Positions 39,505 to 48,852 are shown, counted from the stretch's first letter. The stretch: DNA of 64,000 nucleotides from Methylobacterium pseudosasicola (GCF_900114535.1 NZ_FOTK01000006.1:124001-188000); one strand, 5' to 3'. The notes: generated by a model from the letters alone, not told the origin. Numbers and translations: made by a program.

Positions 39505-40860
39505 ATGCACGACATCCGCGCCATCCGGGACAACCCGGACGCCTTCGACCGCGACCTCGCCCGCCGGGGCCTCGCGCCGCTCTCGGCCGAGCTGATCGCC
39601 CTCGACGAGGCGCGGAAATCGTCCGTGTCGGCGGCCCAGGCCAACCAGGAGCGGCGCAACGCGCTGGCCAAGGAGATCGGCGGCGCCAAGAAGGCCAAGG
39701 ACGAGGCCCGCGCCTCCGCCCTGATGGCGGAGGTCGCTGCCCTCAAGGCTGCAGAACCCGCCCTGAAGGCGGCGGAGGCCGAGGCCGACAAGACGCTCGC
39801 GGAGAAACTCGCCGCGATCCCGAATCGTCCCAAGCCCGACGTGCCGGACGGCGCCGACGAGCACGGCAACGTCCTCTACCGCAGCCACGCCGCGACCCGC
39901 GAGCGCCTCACCGAGGGCAAGGAGCATTTCGAGCTCGGCGAAGCTTCCGGGCTGATGGATTTCGAATCCGCCGCCAAGCTCTCAGGCTCGCGCTTCGTCG
40001 TGCTGAAGGGCCAGCTCGCCCGGCTGGAGCGGGCGCTCGGCCAGTTCATGCTCGACCTGCACACGCAGGAGCATGGGTATCTCGAAGTTGCGCCGCCGGT
40101 GCTGGTGCGGGATGCGGCCATGTTCGGCACAGCGCAGCTGCCGAAGTTCGAGGACGATCAATTCTCCGTCTTCAAAGGCCTGGATTACGTCAAGTCGCTG
40201 CAGGGACCGGCGGGTCAGGCCGCGGCAGACGCCGCACCGGTCAGCGACGAGCATTTCTGGCTCGTCCCAACCGCTGAGGTGCCGCTGACGAACCTCGTGC
40301 GCGAGTCGATTCTGTCCGCGGAAGAACTGCCCCTGCGCTTCACCGCGCTCACCCCCTGCTTCCGGGCCGAGGCCGGGGCGGCGGGGCGGGATACGCGCGG
40401 CATGCTGCGCCAGCACCAGTTCAACAAGGTCGAGCTGGTCTCAATCACGACGCCTGAGGAATCCGCCAACGAGCACGAGCGCATGCTCACCTGCGCGGAA
40501 GCTGTCCTCAAAAAGCTCGATTTGCCCTACCGGGTAATGACGCTCTGCACCGGCGACATGGGTTTTGCGAGCCAAAAGACCTACGACATCGAGGTCTGGG
40601 TGCCGGGCCAGCGTACCCACCGGGAGATCTCTTCGTGTTCCGTCTGCGGTGAGTTCCAGGCCCGCCGGATGAACGCGCGCTACCGGGGCAAGGACGGCAA
40701 GCCGGCCTATGTCCACACGCTGAACGGCTCGGGGGTCGCGGTCGGCCGCGCGCTGATCGCCGTGATGGAGAACTACCAGAACCCGGACGGGAGCATCACG
40801 ATCCCGTCGGTGCTCCACCCCTACATGGGCGGGCTCAACCGGATCGAAGGGGCCCGCTGA
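39505..40860 (+). CDS. serS: Seryl-tRNA synthetase
   Basis: 451 residues, normal length. The N-terminal coiled-coil arm binds the long variable arm of tRNA-Ser ([20 protein letters not shown], then an alanine/lysine-rich helical stretch). The class II catalytic core has motif 2 ([20 protein letters not shown]) and motif 3 ([20 protein letters not shown]). Its stop (TGA) and the surE start (ATG) share one base, starting the serS-surE-pcm operon common in alphaproteobacteria. Confidence 0.97.
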   Translation: MHDIRAIRDNPDAFDRDLARRGLAPLSAELIALDEARKSSVSAAQANQERRNALAKEIGGAKKAKDEARASALMAEVAALKAAEPALKAAEAEADKTLAEKLAAIPNRPKPDVPDGADEHGNVLYRSHAATRERLTEGKEHFELGEASGLMDFESAAKLSGSRFVVLKGQLARLERALGQFMLDLHTQEHGYLEVAPPVLVRDAAMFGTAQLPKFEDDQFSVFKGLDYVKSLQGPAGQAAADAAPVSDEHFWLVPTAEVPLTNLVRESILSAEELPLRFTALTPCFRAEAGAAGRDTRGMLRQHQFNKVELVSITTPEESANEHERMLTCAEAVLKKLDLPYRVMTLCTGDMGFASQKTYDIEVWVPGQRTHREISSCSVCGEFQARRMNARYRGKDGKPAYVHTLNGSGVAVGRALIAVMENYQNPDGSITIPSVLHPYMGGLNRIEGAR

Positions 40861-41624
40861 TGCGCATCCTAGTCACCAATGACGACGGCATCCATGCGCC
40901 GGGGCTCGCCACCCTGGAGGAGATCGCCCGGGAGCTGTCCGACGACGTCTGGGTGGTGGCGCCGGAGAGCGACCAGTCCGGCGTGTCGCACTCGCTCTCG
41001 CTGAACGACCCGCTGCGCCTGCGGCAGGTCTCGGAGCAGCGCTTCGCCGTGAAGGGCACGCCCTCCGATTGCGTGATCCTGGGCGTGCGCCACATCCTCG
41101 GCGATCACGGGCCGGACCTGGTCCTGTCGGGGGTCAACCGCGGCCAGAACGTCGCGGAGGACGTGACCTATTCGGGCACGATCGCGGCCGCCATGGAGGG
41201 CACGATCCTGGGCATCCGCTCGATCGCGCTGAGCCAGGCCTACGGCGCGGGTGGGCGCAGCGCGCTCAAATGGGATTGCGCCCGCGAGCACGGTCCGAAG
41301 GTGATCCGAAAAATCCTGGAGACGGGGATCGAGCCCGGCATCCTGGTCAACGTCAACTTTCCGGATTGCGAGCCCGACGCCGTGCAGGGCGTCGCGGTGG
41401 CGGCGCAGGGTTTCCGCAATCAGGCGCTGCTGTCGATCGACGCCCGGGTGGACGGGCGCGGCAATCCGTATTTCTGGCTGGCCTTCGCCAAGGCCCGGTT
41501 CGAGCCGGGCCACGGCTCGGACCTGAAGGCGATCGCCGAGAAGCGGATCTCGGTGACGCCGCTGCGCCTCGACCTCACCGACGAGCCGACCCTGACCCGC
41601 TTCGCGCAGGCCTTCGCGGCGTGA
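40860..41624 (+). CDS. surE: 5'/3'-nucleotidase SurE
   Basis: 254 residues. The metal site [20 protein letters not shown] opens the protein, followed by [31 protein letters not shown] and [20 protein letters not shown], all SurE signatures. It dephosphorylates nucleoside monophosphates and short polyphosphates and is linked to stationary-phase survival. It overlaps serS by one base and pcm by four bases (GTGA). Confidence 0.96.
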   Translation: MRILVTNDDGIHAPGLATLEEIARELSDDVWVVAPESDQSGVSHSLSLNDPLRLRQVSEQRFAVKGTPSDCVILGVRHILGDHGPDLVLSGVNRGQNVAEDVTYSGTIAAAMEGTILGIRSIALSQAYGAGGRSALKWDCAREHGPKVIRKILETGIEPGILVNVNFPDCEPDAVQGVAVAAQGFRNQALLSIDARVDGRGNPYFWLAFAKARFEPGHGSDLKAIAEKRISVTPLRLDLTDEPTLTRFAQAFAA

Positions 41625-42268
41625 TCGACCTGGGCAGCCTTGAGGAGGCTGCCGGCAACGCGGCCTTCGTCATGGCGCTCCGAGGCCGAGGCCTGCGGGA
41701 CACCGCGATCCTGCGGGCCATGGAGCAGGTCCCGCGGGAGCCCTTCGCCCCGGCCGCCCATCGCGCCCAGGCCCGGCGGGACATCGCCCTGCCGCTGCCT
41801 TGCGGCGCCTCAATGACCGCGCCGACACTGGTGGCGCAGATGTTGGCGCTCCTGCGGGTCGAGCCCGGCCACCGGGTCCTCGAGATCGGCACCGGCTCCG
41901 GCTACGCCACGGCGCTGCTGGCGAGGCTCGGGGCCGGCGCGGTCCTGAGCCTGGAGCGCTACGCAACGCTGGCCCGGGAGGCCGCCGCCCGGCTCGCCGA
42001 CCAATCCGAGGTCCACGTGGTCCAGGCCGACGGCCTCGCCTCGGAGCTGCCCGATGGCGGCTTCGACCGGATCCTGGTCCACGGCAGCGTCGATTCCATC
42101 CCGCCGCACTGGCGCGCGGCCCTGGAACCGGGCGGCCGTCTGGTGACCGGCCTTCTCCACGATAGCCGCTGCCGGGTCGCGACCCTGGCGACTCCCGAGG
42201 CCGACCCGGAGCTCGGCCCACCGACCCGCCTCGCGGCGCTGGTGCCGGGGTTGGCGCGGGTGCTGTGA
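41621..42268 (+). CDS. pcm: Protein-L-isoaspartate O-methyltransferase
   Basis: 215 residues from the GTG at 41621, which overlaps the surE stop. Motifs: [35 protein letters not shown], the SAM-binding [19 protein letters not shown], and [17 protein letters not shown]. It repairs isoaspartyl residues in aged proteins. In many related genomes an NlpD-like gene follows pcm; here that gene sits at 48.9 kb on the other strand instead. An internal ATG at 41672 is less likely. Confidence 0.93.
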   Translation: MIDLGSLEEAAGNAAFVMALRGRGLRDTAILRAMEQVPREPFAPAAHRAQARRDIALPLPCGASMTAPTLVAQMLALLRVEPGHRVLEIGTGSGYATALLARLGAGAVLSLERYATLAREAAARLADQSEVHVVQADGLASELPDGGFDRILVHGSVDSIPPHWRAALEPGGRLVTGLLHDSRCRVATLATPEADPELGPPTRLAALVPGLARVL

Positions 42269-42285
42269 CGTCCCCGTTCCAAGCT

Positions 42286-42375
42286 GTCATTGCGAGCGCA
42301 GCGAAGCAACCCAGGGCAGCGCGCGATCACAAAACGTAGCGCATCACTGGGTTGCTTCGCTGCGCTCGCAATGAC
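42286..42375. repeat. Family A palindromic repeat, copy 4
   Basis: 90 bases from GTCATTGCGAGCGCAGCGAA to TTGCTTCGCTGCGCTCGCAA TGAC, in the convergent gap between pcm and the squalene-synthase-like gene. Confidence 0.85.
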
Positions 42376-42422
42376 GGTGCGGTACCTTCGACAGCAGGCG
42401 AGATCTGGAAACCCGAAGGTGT

Positions 42423-43301
42423 TCATCCGATCCGCCGCGAAGCGCGCCACAGCCGCCACAGCCTGCGCCAGCGCGGCAGGTCGGTGAGCGTGTTGAGCGG
42501 GTCGTAGCTCGCCCGCTCCATCGTCGCGAGATAGGGCTCGACCAGGGCCACCGGCAGGAAGGCCGTGCCGGCGAGCGGCGCGATGGCCGGGCGGGCGGCC
42601 TCGAAGGCCCTGAGATGGGTCCGGGCGAGGTCGCGCAGGTCGGCGCAGGCCCGGCGCAGGCCGGGGCCGCCGCGGCCGCTAGTGATGTCCTCCCGGGTGA
42701 CGCCGTAGCGGGCGAGCACGTCGGCCGGCAGGTAGACCTGGCCGGAGCGGGCGTGCCAGGGCAAGGCGCGCAGCAGGCCGGTGAGGCCGTAGGCCACGCC
42801 GGCATGACCGGCGGCGCCCGCGCCGCCCGGCTCGGTGCCGTTGCCGATCACCAGGCTCGCCAGCCGGAACAGGGCCGAGGCGGTCTCGCCGCAATAGCCC
42901 TCTAGGTCGTTCACCCGGGGCATCGGATCCTCGTAGAGGTCGAACACTCTTGCGTCGATCAGGTCCACGAAGGGCTGCCGCAGCAGGCGGTTCACCCGGA
43001 TCGCCTCTTCGAGGGCCGCCGCCACCGGGTTGGCGCGGACATCGCCCCTTGCCTCGCCCTGGAGCGCGTCGCGCCACCATTGCAGCCGGATCTCCCCGGC
43101 CATCGGGTTCGAGGCGGCCTCGCGCACCCGCGCGATGGTCAGGCTGAAGGCGTAGAGGGCGAAGAGATGCGGCCGGGCGGCGGCCGGAGCGAACAGGGTC
43201 GCGTAGTAGCGATCGGGGTCGCCGTCGCGGACCAGCTGCTCGCAATGGGCCTGCGCGAAGGCCAGGCCGGTCTCGGCGGGCTTGTCGTCGACCTCCGGCA
43301 T
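42423..43301 (-). CDS. Squalene/phytoene synthase family protein
   Basis: 292 residues with the trans-isoprenyl synthase fold: DPDRYYATLFAPAAARPHLF ALYAF, EIRLQWWRDALQG, VFDLYEDPMPRVNDLEGYCG and VYLPADVLARYGVTREDI. The canonical first Asp-rich motif is altered, as in the NDUFAF6-like branch, so catalysis is doubtful. This branch is typically found beside the Mth938-like and sec genes, suggesting a role in membrane or respiratory-complex assembly rather than carotenoid synthesis. It overlaps the Mth938-like gene by one base (TGATG). Confidence 0.82.
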   Translation of the reverse strand: MPEVDDKPAETGLAFAQAHCEQLVRDGDPDRYYATLFAPAAARPHLFALYAFSLTIARVREAASNPMAGEIRLQWWRDALQGEARGDVRANPVAAALEEAIRVNRLLRQPFVDLIDARVFDLYEDPMPRVNDLEGYCGETASALFRLASLVIGNGTEPGGAGAAGHAGVAYGLTGLLRALPWHARSGQVYLPADVLARYGVTREDITSGRGGPGLRRACADLRDLARTHLRAFEAARPAIAPLAGTAFLPVALVEPYLATMERASYDPLNTLTDLPRWRRLWRLWRASRRIG

Positions 43302-43699
43302 CAATCGACCACGATCAGGGCGGCCGCGACCTTGCGGTTCTCGGCCACCAGGATGTTGTAGGTGCGGGCCGCCGCCCCCGTCTGCATCACGTCGAGGCCG
43401 ACGCCGGCATCCTTGAGCCAGCCGCGCAGGGACGGGTCGATGGCCGCGATGTCCAGGCCAGTGCCGACCAGCAACAGCTCGATCCCCGCCGCCTCGGCCT
43501 GGACCGGGCGCAAGGCCGTGCGGTCGATCGCCTGCGGGGACGTCACGTCCCAGGCGCGCACCCCCGAGGGCAGGAGCAGGAGCGAGCCGCGATGCGACAT
43601 CCCGGCGAAGCGGAAGCCGCCATTGCCGTAGGTGTCGATGATGTGGCGCCCCGGCACGAAGCCGGATTCGAAGGTCTTCGGGCTCGCCTGCTCGGCCAT
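43301..43699 (-). CDS. Mth938-like domain protein (DUF498)
   Basis: 132 residues. GRHIIDTYGNGGFRFAGMSH, HRGSLLLLPSGVRAWDV and ELLLVGTGLDIAAI are typical of the family, related to mitochondrial NDUFAF3. Function in bacteria is not established; conserved linkage with secF and the NDUFAF6-like gene is striking because the human homologues of both act in complex I assembly. Eleven bases separate it from secF. Confidence 0.87.
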   Translation of the reverse strand: MAEQASPKTFESGFVPGRHIIDTYGNGGFRFAGMSHRGSLLLLPSGVRAWDVTSPQAIDRTALRPVQAEAAGIELLLVGTGLDIAAIDPSLRGWLKDAGVGLDVMQTGAAARTYNILVAENRKVAAALIVVD

Positions 43700-43710
43700 C
43701 GCGTCAAAAA

Positions 43711-44652
43711 TTACTCGGCGGGTTGCGGGACGCCGGAGCGCTCGGCCGCCGCCCGGGCGCCCGAGAGCATCAGCCCCAGATAGATTAACACCGGAGTCGA
43801 GACGAAGATCGCCGAGTAGGTGCAGATCACGACGCCGCAGAGCATCACGATGGCGAAGCCCTTGATCGCCTCGCCGCCGAACAGGACCAGCGCCAGCAGC
43901 GACAGGCCCGACGAGATCGAGGTCATCACGGTCCGCGACATGGTCGAGTTGATCGACAGGTTCAGCAGGTCGACCGTGGGGATGGTCTTGTAGCGCCGCA
44001 TCAGCTCGCGGGTCCGGTCGAACACCACGACGGTCTCGTTGAGCGAGTAGCCGACGATGGTCAGGATCGCGGCGATCGAGGTCATGTTGAACTCGATGCG
44101 GGTGATGATGAACACGCCGACCGTCAGCACGATGTCGTGGAGCGTGCCGACGATGGCGCCGAGCGCCAGCTCCCGCTCGAACCGGAACCAGAGGTACAGC
44201 AGCACCGCGACCACCGAGAGCACGACGCCGAGCGTGCCGGACTGGACCAGCTCGCCCGATACGCGCGGGCCGACGGTCTCGGTGCGGCGGAAGTCGTAAT
44301 CGGCGTCGAAGGCGGCATGCGCCTTGTTCATCACCGCGGTCTGGCCCTGCTCGCCGGGCTGGAGCGGCAGGCGCACCAGCACGGTGCCCTGGTTGCCGAG
44401 CTCCTGCACCTCCGGCTCGCCGAAGCCGAAGCCGACCGCGGTGTGCCGGATCGCGGCCACGTCGGCGGTGCCGGACTTGGCCTGCAGCTCGACCAGGGTG
44501 CCGCCCTTGAAGTCGATGCCGAAGTTCAGCCCGATGGTGAGGAACAGCACCACGGTGGCGAGCGACAGAACCGCCGAGAGCGGAAAGGTCAGCCGCCGGA
44601 AGCGCATGAAGTCGAAATGCGATTCATCGGGCCAGAGGCGGAGCAGGCGCAT
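43711..44652 (-). CDS. secF: Protein translocase subunit SecF
   Basis: 313 residues with six membrane segments: LTFPLSAVLSLATVVLFLTI first, the periplasmic LNFGIDFKGGTLVELQ motif, then the last five in the C-terminal half (VGYSLNETVVVFDRTRE, STMSRTVMTSISSGLSLLAL). With SecD and YajC it uses proton motive force to aid export through SecYEG. Start at 44652 (MRLLRLWPDESHFDFMRF) is a typical alphaproteobacterial SecF start. A family B repeat separates it from secD. Confidence 0.95.
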   Translation of the reverse strand: MRLLRLWPDESHFDFMRFRRLTFPLSAVLSLATVVLFLTIGLNFGIDFKGGTLVELQAKSGTADVAAIRHTAVGFGFGEPEVQELGNQGTVLVRLPLQPGEQGQTAVMNKAHAAFDADYDFRRTETVGPRVSGELVQSGTLGVVLSVVAVLLYLWFRFERELALGAIVGTLHDIVLTVGVFIITRIEFNMTSIAAILTIVGYSLNETVVVFDRTRELMRRYKTIPTVDLLNLSINSTMSRTVMTSISSGLSLLALVLFGGEAIKGFAIVMLCGVVICTYSAIFVSTPVLIYLGLMLSGARAAAERSGVPQPAE

Positions 44653-44712
44653 TTTTTTCGGACCTAACGTGTGGAAGATGTCAGCACCGGCACGATCCCG
44701 TCCCACCCGCGA

Positions 44713-44825
44713 CCTCATCCTGAGGTGCTTGCGCCCCGCGCAAGCCTCGAAGGAGGCCTCCAGGCTGCGCGCGGTCCCTGGATCCCTCCTTCGAGGCCCG
44801 CTGGCGCGGGCACCTCAGGATGAGG
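44713..44825. repeat. Family B palindromic repeat, copy 4, inside the secD-secF gap
   Basis: About 113 bases from CCTCATCCTGAGGTGCTTGC to GGGCACCTCAGGATGAGG, with inner CCTCGAAGGAGGCCTCCAG and CTGGATCCCTCCTTCGAGG arms. It splits what is usually a tight secD-secF junction, making a 233-base gap. Confidence 0.85.
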
Positions 44826-44885
44826 TTCGGGGTTTGGAGCGGCGGATCACACCGGCGGCGATGCATCTCCCGAAAGGAAGTTCAT

Positions 44886-46490
44886 TCAGAACGGCAGGGC
44901 CTTTGGCCTGAACGTCTTATACCACACCGCGATCATCATCCGGGTCAGCGTCACGGCGGTGATGACCGTGGTCAGGATGCCGAGGATGAACACCACGGCA
45001 AACCCCTTCACCGGCCCGGAGCCGAGGAAGAACAGGATCAGCGCGGCGATCGCCATGGTCGAGTTCGAGTCGATGATCGTCGCGAAGGCGCGGTCGAAGC
45101 CGGCCTGGAGCGCGGAGATCAGCGAGCGGCCGGCATGGCTCTCCTCGCGCATGCGCTCGTAGATCAGCACGTTGGAATCCACCGCCGTGCCGATGGTGAG
45201 CACGATGCCGGCGATGCCCGGCAGGGTCATGGTGGCTTCGAGCACCGACATCAGGCCCAGGATCAGCCCGACATGGACCATCAGGGCGATGTTGGCGATG
45301 AAGCCGAAGGTCCCGTAGGTGGCGAACATGAAGCAGACCACCAGGCCCGCCGCCACCAGGGTCGCGAGCTTGCCGGCCTGGATCGAGTCCCGGCCGAGGC
45401 CGGGGCCGACGACGCGGCGCTCGACCACGGTGAACTTCGCCGGCAGGGCGCCGGCCCGGAGCAGGACCGACAGGTCGTTGGCCTGCTGAACCGTGAAGTT
45501 GCCGGTGATCTGGCCCGAGCCGCCGGTGATCGCCGAGCGGATCACGGGAGCCGAGACCACCTCGTTGTCGAGCACGATCGCCATGCGCCGGCCGACATTC
45601 TCCGAGGTCGCCTGGCCGAAGCGCTGCGCGCCGCGCAGGTTGAATTTGAAGCTAACCATCGGCTCATGCGACTGCTGGTCGAAGGCCGGCTGGGCGTCGG
45701 TGAGCTCGCCGCCATCCGCCATGACCCGGCGCTCCACCGGGACCTTGGCGCCCTTCTCGTCCTTGGAGGGCAGCATGTCGACGTCGCCCGAGGGGCTGTC
45801 GGCGAGCATGCGGAACTCGAGCTTGGCGGTGGAGCCGAGCAGCTTTTCCAGCCGCTCCGGGTTCTGCTCGCCCGGCACCTGGATCAGGATCCGGTCGGCG
45901 CCCTGCTGCTGGATCGAGGGCTCAGTGGTGCCGGTGGAATCCAGCCGGCGGCGGATGACCTCGATGCCCTGGCTGACCGCCCGGCGGGTGCGGTCGGTAA
46001 TGCCGGCATCGGTGAGCGTCAGGCGGATCACGCCGCCGGGCTGCTCGGTGATGTCGAGGGTGCGGGCCGCGGTCTGGCCGATCGAGGTGGTGATTGGCAG
46101 AGACAAGTCCTGCAGCTTCGGCAGGACCTTGGCCCGGGCCGCGTCGTCCGCGACCTTCACCTGGACGCCGCGCTGGAGCAGGCCGATGCCGCCATCGGCG
46201 CGGACATTCTCCTGCTGCAGGGTGCGGCGCACGTCGTCGCGCAGGGCCTTGGCCTGGGAGGCGATCAGCTCGTTCTGATCGACCTCCAGCAGCAGCTGCG
46301 AGCCGCCCTGGAGGTCGAGGCCGAGGACGATGCCCCGGGTCGGGACGATCCAGGTCGGGAACCAGGACGGCAGGCTCGCCACGAAGCCCTTGCGCTGCTC
46401 GGGCGAGAAGAAGCTCGGCACCGCGAGCATCAGGCCGATCAGGATCGCGGCGAGGGTCGTGATGATCTTCGCACGGGAGAAGCGCAACAT
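44886..46490 (-). CDS. secD: Protein translocase subunit SecD
   Basis: 534 residues. The first membrane segment is followed by GIVLGLDLQGGSQLLLEVDQ, the large periplasmic P1 domain, then the late membrane block with GIAGIVLTIGTAVDSNVLIY ERMREE. It is the partner of SecF and YajC in the inner membrane. ATG at 46490. It follows yajC by 57 bases, but leaves a 233-base gap to secF containing a repeat. Confidence 0.96.
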   Translation of the reverse strand: MLRFSRAKIITTLAAILIGLMLAVPSFFSPEQRKGFVASLPSWFPTWIVPTRGIVLGLDLQGGSQLLLEVDQNELIASQAKALRDDVRRTLQQENVRADGGIGLLQRGVQVKVADDAARAKVLPKLQDLSLPITTSIGQTAARTLDITEQPGGVIRLTLTDAGITDRTRRAVSQGIEVIRRRLDSTGTTEPSIQQQGADRILIQVPGEQNPERLEKLLGSTAKLEFRMLADSPSGDVDMLPSKDEKGAKVPVERRVMADGGELTDAQPAFDQQSHEPMVSFKFNLRGAQRFGQATSENVGRRMAIVLDNEVVSAPVIRSAITGGSGQITGNFTVQQANDLSVLLRAGALPAKFTVVERRVVGPGLGRDSIQAGKLATLVAAGLVVCFMFATYGTFGFIANIALMVHVGLILGLMSVLEATMTLPGIAGIVLTIGTAVDSNVLIYERMREESHAGRSLISALQAGFDRAFATIIDSNSTMAIAALILFFLGSGPVKGFAVVFILGILTTVITAVTLTRMMIAVWYKTFRPKALPF

Positions 46491-46547
46491 CGGCCGGTGT
46501 TTTCTCTTTCAAGCCGGCAGGTTACGCCGGCCGCTTCATGGGAGGTG

Positions 46548-46883
46548 TCAGGCGGCCTTGGCCGGCCCGCCCTTGGCGCGGACCTCGGAGATCATCGTCC
46601 GGACGACCCGGACGCGGACGTTCGGGGCGATCTCGACCTCGATCTCGGCCTGGTCGTCCACGGCCTTCGTCACGCGCCCGACGAGGCCGCCATTGGTGAC
46701 GACCGTGTCGTCCCGGCGCACCGCCTTGATCAGCGCCTGGTGGTCCTTGACCCGTTTCTGCTGCGGTCGCAGGATCAGGAAGTACATGATCACGAAGATC
46801 AGGACGAACGGGATCACCTGAAAGGCGATCTCCGCTCCGCCAGCGGCCGAAGCGGCCCCTTGCGCGAAGGCGGGGGTGATCAA
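46548..46883 (-). CDS. yajC: Preprotein translocase accessory subunit YajC
   Basis: 111 residues. It has one membrane segment (VIPFVLIFVIMYFLILRPQQ) followed by KRVKDHQALIKAVRRDDTVV and TNGGLVGRV, diagnostic for YajC. The start is the rare codon TTG at 46883, supported by AGGAGA six bases upstream and by the normal family N-terminus (ITPAFAQ). First gene of the yajC-secD-secF group. Confidence 0.94.
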   Translation of the reverse strand: MITPAFAQGAASAAGGAEIAFQVIPFVLIFVIMYFLILRPQQKRVKDHQALIKAVRRDDTVVTNGGLVGRVTKAVDDQAEIEVEIAPNVRVRVVRTMISEVRAKGGPAKAA

Positions 46884-47003
46884 CGAGCGTCTCCTGCGAT
46901 TGGCACGCAGGCCTGCCGCCGATTGCGGCGTCCGCAGACCTGTCGAAAAGCGCGCGGACTATAGCCACGGGCTTCCCGAAAGCAACGCCCCGCGCTCAGG
47001 CGG

Positions 47004-47888
47004 TCACAGCAGCTCGAGAACCGCCTTCGCGAAGGCGTCCGGCGCCTCCTGGGGAAAGTTGTGGCCGACCCCCGCGACGATGGCGCGCCGGTAGGGCCCG
47101 GTGAAGCGCTCCGCGTCGGTGTCGGTGGCCGGCGGCGGTCCGACCCCGTCATCGGCCCCGAGCAGGACCACCGTCGGCACGGCGATCTCGGGCTGGGCCG
47201 CCAGCTGGGCCTCGATCTCGATGAGCGCCGGGTCGCCGGGGACCAGGCCGAAGCGGTGGCGGTAGGAATGGACCACCACGTCGACGAAGTCCGGGTTCGC
47301 TTCGAAGGATCGGGCGGTCCGCGCAAACGTCTCTTCGGAGAATCGCCAGGTCGGCGACCAGAGCCGCCACAATAATTCGCAGAATTGCGCGCGGTTGGCC
47401 GCCAAGCCGGCACGGCCGCGCTCGCCGTGGAGGTAGTACTGGTACCACAACCTGTGCTCGACATCCGGCGCGGCCGGATTGCCGGCGGCCGGGATATTCT
47501 GGATGTTGTAGCCCACGCCGCAGCTCACGAGACCCGCCGCCCGTCCCGGCCAGAGCGCCGCCACCACGCAGGCCGCGCGGCCGCCCCAATCGTAGCCGGC
47601 GAGCACTGCCCGCTCGATCCCCAGCGCGTCCAGGAAGGCCAGGAGGTCGGCCCCGAGGGCTGCCTGCTCGCCGGAGCGCAGGGTGGCGGAGTCGCGGAAC
47701 CGGGTCGGCCCGTAGCCCCGCAGATACGGGATCAGGCAGCGGACGCCCTTCGCCGCCAGAAGATCGGCCGCTGCGTCGTAGGCGTGGATGTCGTAGGGGA
47801 AGCCGTGGAGCAGCACGGCCGGCTTCCCGTCATGCGGGCCGACCTCCCGGTAGGCGACGTCCAGAACACCGGCCAGCACGCGCTTCAC
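47004..47888 (-). CDS. Alpha/beta-fold hydrolase
   Basis: 294 residues. The oxyanion HGFP (VLLHGFPYDIHAYDAAADLL), nucleophile region VLAGYDWGGRAACV and C-terminal VGHNFPQEAPDAFA are those of an epoxide-hydrolase or haloalkane-dehalogenase-like fold. The nucleophile in GYDWG is Asp, which favours epoxide hydrolase or dehalogenase chemistry over esterase. GTG at 47888 has AAGGAG upstream; the frame reaching 48119 is not supported. It ends 120 bases before yajC; co-transcription is uncertain. Confidence 0.83.
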   Translation of the reverse strand: MKRVLAGVLDVAYREVGPHDGKPAVLLHGFPYDIHAYDAAADLLAAKGVRCLIPYLRGYGPTRFRDSATLRSGEQAALGADLLAFLDALGIERAVLAGYDWGGRAACVVAALWPGRAAGLVSCGVGYNIQNIPAAGNPAAPDVEHRLWYQYYLHGERGRAGLAANRAQFCELLWRLWSPTWRFSEETFARTARSFEANPDFVDVVVHSYRHRFGLVPGDPALIEIEAQLAAQPEIAVPTVVLLGADDGVGPPPATDTDAERFTGPYRRAIVAGVGHNFPQEAPDAFAKAVLELL

Positions 47889-48012
47889 GGATCGCTCCTT
47901 CGATGCGTCATGCACTCTAACGGATTTCCCGCGCAATTGCCGCATCCGCTCTTGTCGGCAGCCGGCCGCGCCCGACCTTCGGCGCGATGCTGAACTCGGG
48001 AGACACGACGCG

Positions 48013-48405
48013 ATGGGCCTGCTCGACGGTGTGAAGACCATGCTCGACGACGTGGTCGCGGCGGCCGACCGGGCGGTGGTGCGCACCGGCAGCGGCAAGC
48101 TCGCCTTGGCGCTGGCCAAGTTCTATCCCGGGGGCCTCGTCGCCTTCCTGGACCGCCTGCGCGAGACCGGCCACGGCGACGCCGTCGACTCCTGGATCGC
48201 GTCGGGCGAGAACAGGCCTGTGCCGGCCTCGGCCATCGCGCAATGCCTGCCGGACGCGGTCACCGACCGGCTCGCCTACGACCTCAACCTGCCGGCCGGG
48301 CGGGTGGCGACGGCGCTGGCCGAGTTCCTCCCCGCGGCGGTCGCGGCCCAGAGCGAGGACGGCCGCCTTAAGCCGCAGCCGAACTTCAGCACCCAGATCC
48401 GCTGA
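48013..48405 (+). CDS. YidB-like (DUF937-type) protein, copy 1
   Basis: 130 residues. The helical pattern FYPGGLVAFLDRLRETGHGD AVDSWI followed by a Pro/Ala region is that of YidB family proteins. GGGAG upstream. Function unknown. It is 80 bases before a second, shorter YidB-like gene on the same strand. The final residues (SEDGRLKPQPNFSTQIR) resemble the ending of the second copy. Confidence 0.72.
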   Translation: MGLLDGVKTMLDDVVAAADRAVVRTGSGKLALALAKFYPGGLVAFLDRLRETGHGDAVDSWIASGENRPVPASAIAQCLPDAVTDRLAYDLNLPAGRVATALAEFLPAAVAAQSEDGRLKPQPNFSTQIR

Positions 48406-48485
48406 TTTTTTTGTCTGTACCGGCCCTCGGCCAAGCCGGGCGGCGCCCTAAAATCGTCCTGCGTCGGGATCGACAGGAGGACCAG

Positions 48486-48827
48486 ATGAGCATGCTCGAT
48501 AGTCTCGGCGGTTCGCTGGGGCAGATGGCGCTCAAGGCGTTGCCCGGTATCCTTCAGCAGGTCCTGCCGGGCGGCCTCAATGCGCTGCTCGATCAGCTCC
48601 GCCGCTCCGGCTACGAGAGCCAGGTCAATTCCTGGCTGGGCCGCGGCCCCAACGAACCGATCACCGCCGACGACCTCCAGAAGGTCCTGGGCAACGAGCA
48701 GGTCCGCCAGATGGCGCAGAAGCTCGGCATCCCGGTCGACCAGCTGTTCCCGACCCTGGCCAGGACCCTGCCGGAGGCGGTGGACCACCACAGCCCCGAC
48801 GGAACGCTGCAGGTGCCCAAGGCCTGA
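48486..48827 (+). CDS. YidB-like (DUF937-type) protein, copy 2
   Basis: 113 residues: LPGGLNALLDQLRRSGYESQ VNSWLGRGPNEPITADDLQK and the tail HHSPDGTLQVPKA. It is the more canonical YidB family member of the pair; both share the LDxLRxxG core and S-WI/L signature, so they probably arose by duplication. AGGAGG lies at ideal distance from the ATG. YidB proteins have no assigned biochemical role. Confidence 0.8.
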   Translation: MSMLDSLGGSLGQMALKALPGILQQVLPGGLNALLDQLRRSGYESQVNSWLGRGPNEPITADDLQKVLGNEQVRQMAQKLGIPVDQLFPTLARTLPEAVDHHSPDGTLQVPKA

Positions 48828-48852
48828 TCGCACGACGCTGGCGGCGACAACG

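Noticed and set aside
42423..43301. Carotenoid synthesis role for the squalene/phytoene synthase-like gene, as supplier for the rhodopsin
   Set aside because: The sequence fits the non-catalytic NDUFAF6-like branch, and its neighbours are sec and Mth938-like genes, not crt genes.
44820..46964. A 714-residue plus-strand frame
   Set aside because: Antisense to secD and yajC, rich in Asp, Gln and His with no family motif, so a shadow of the GC-rich coding strand.
48406..48425. Terminator after the first YidB-like gene (TTTTTTT run)
   Set aside because: The T run is not preceded by a convincing stem.
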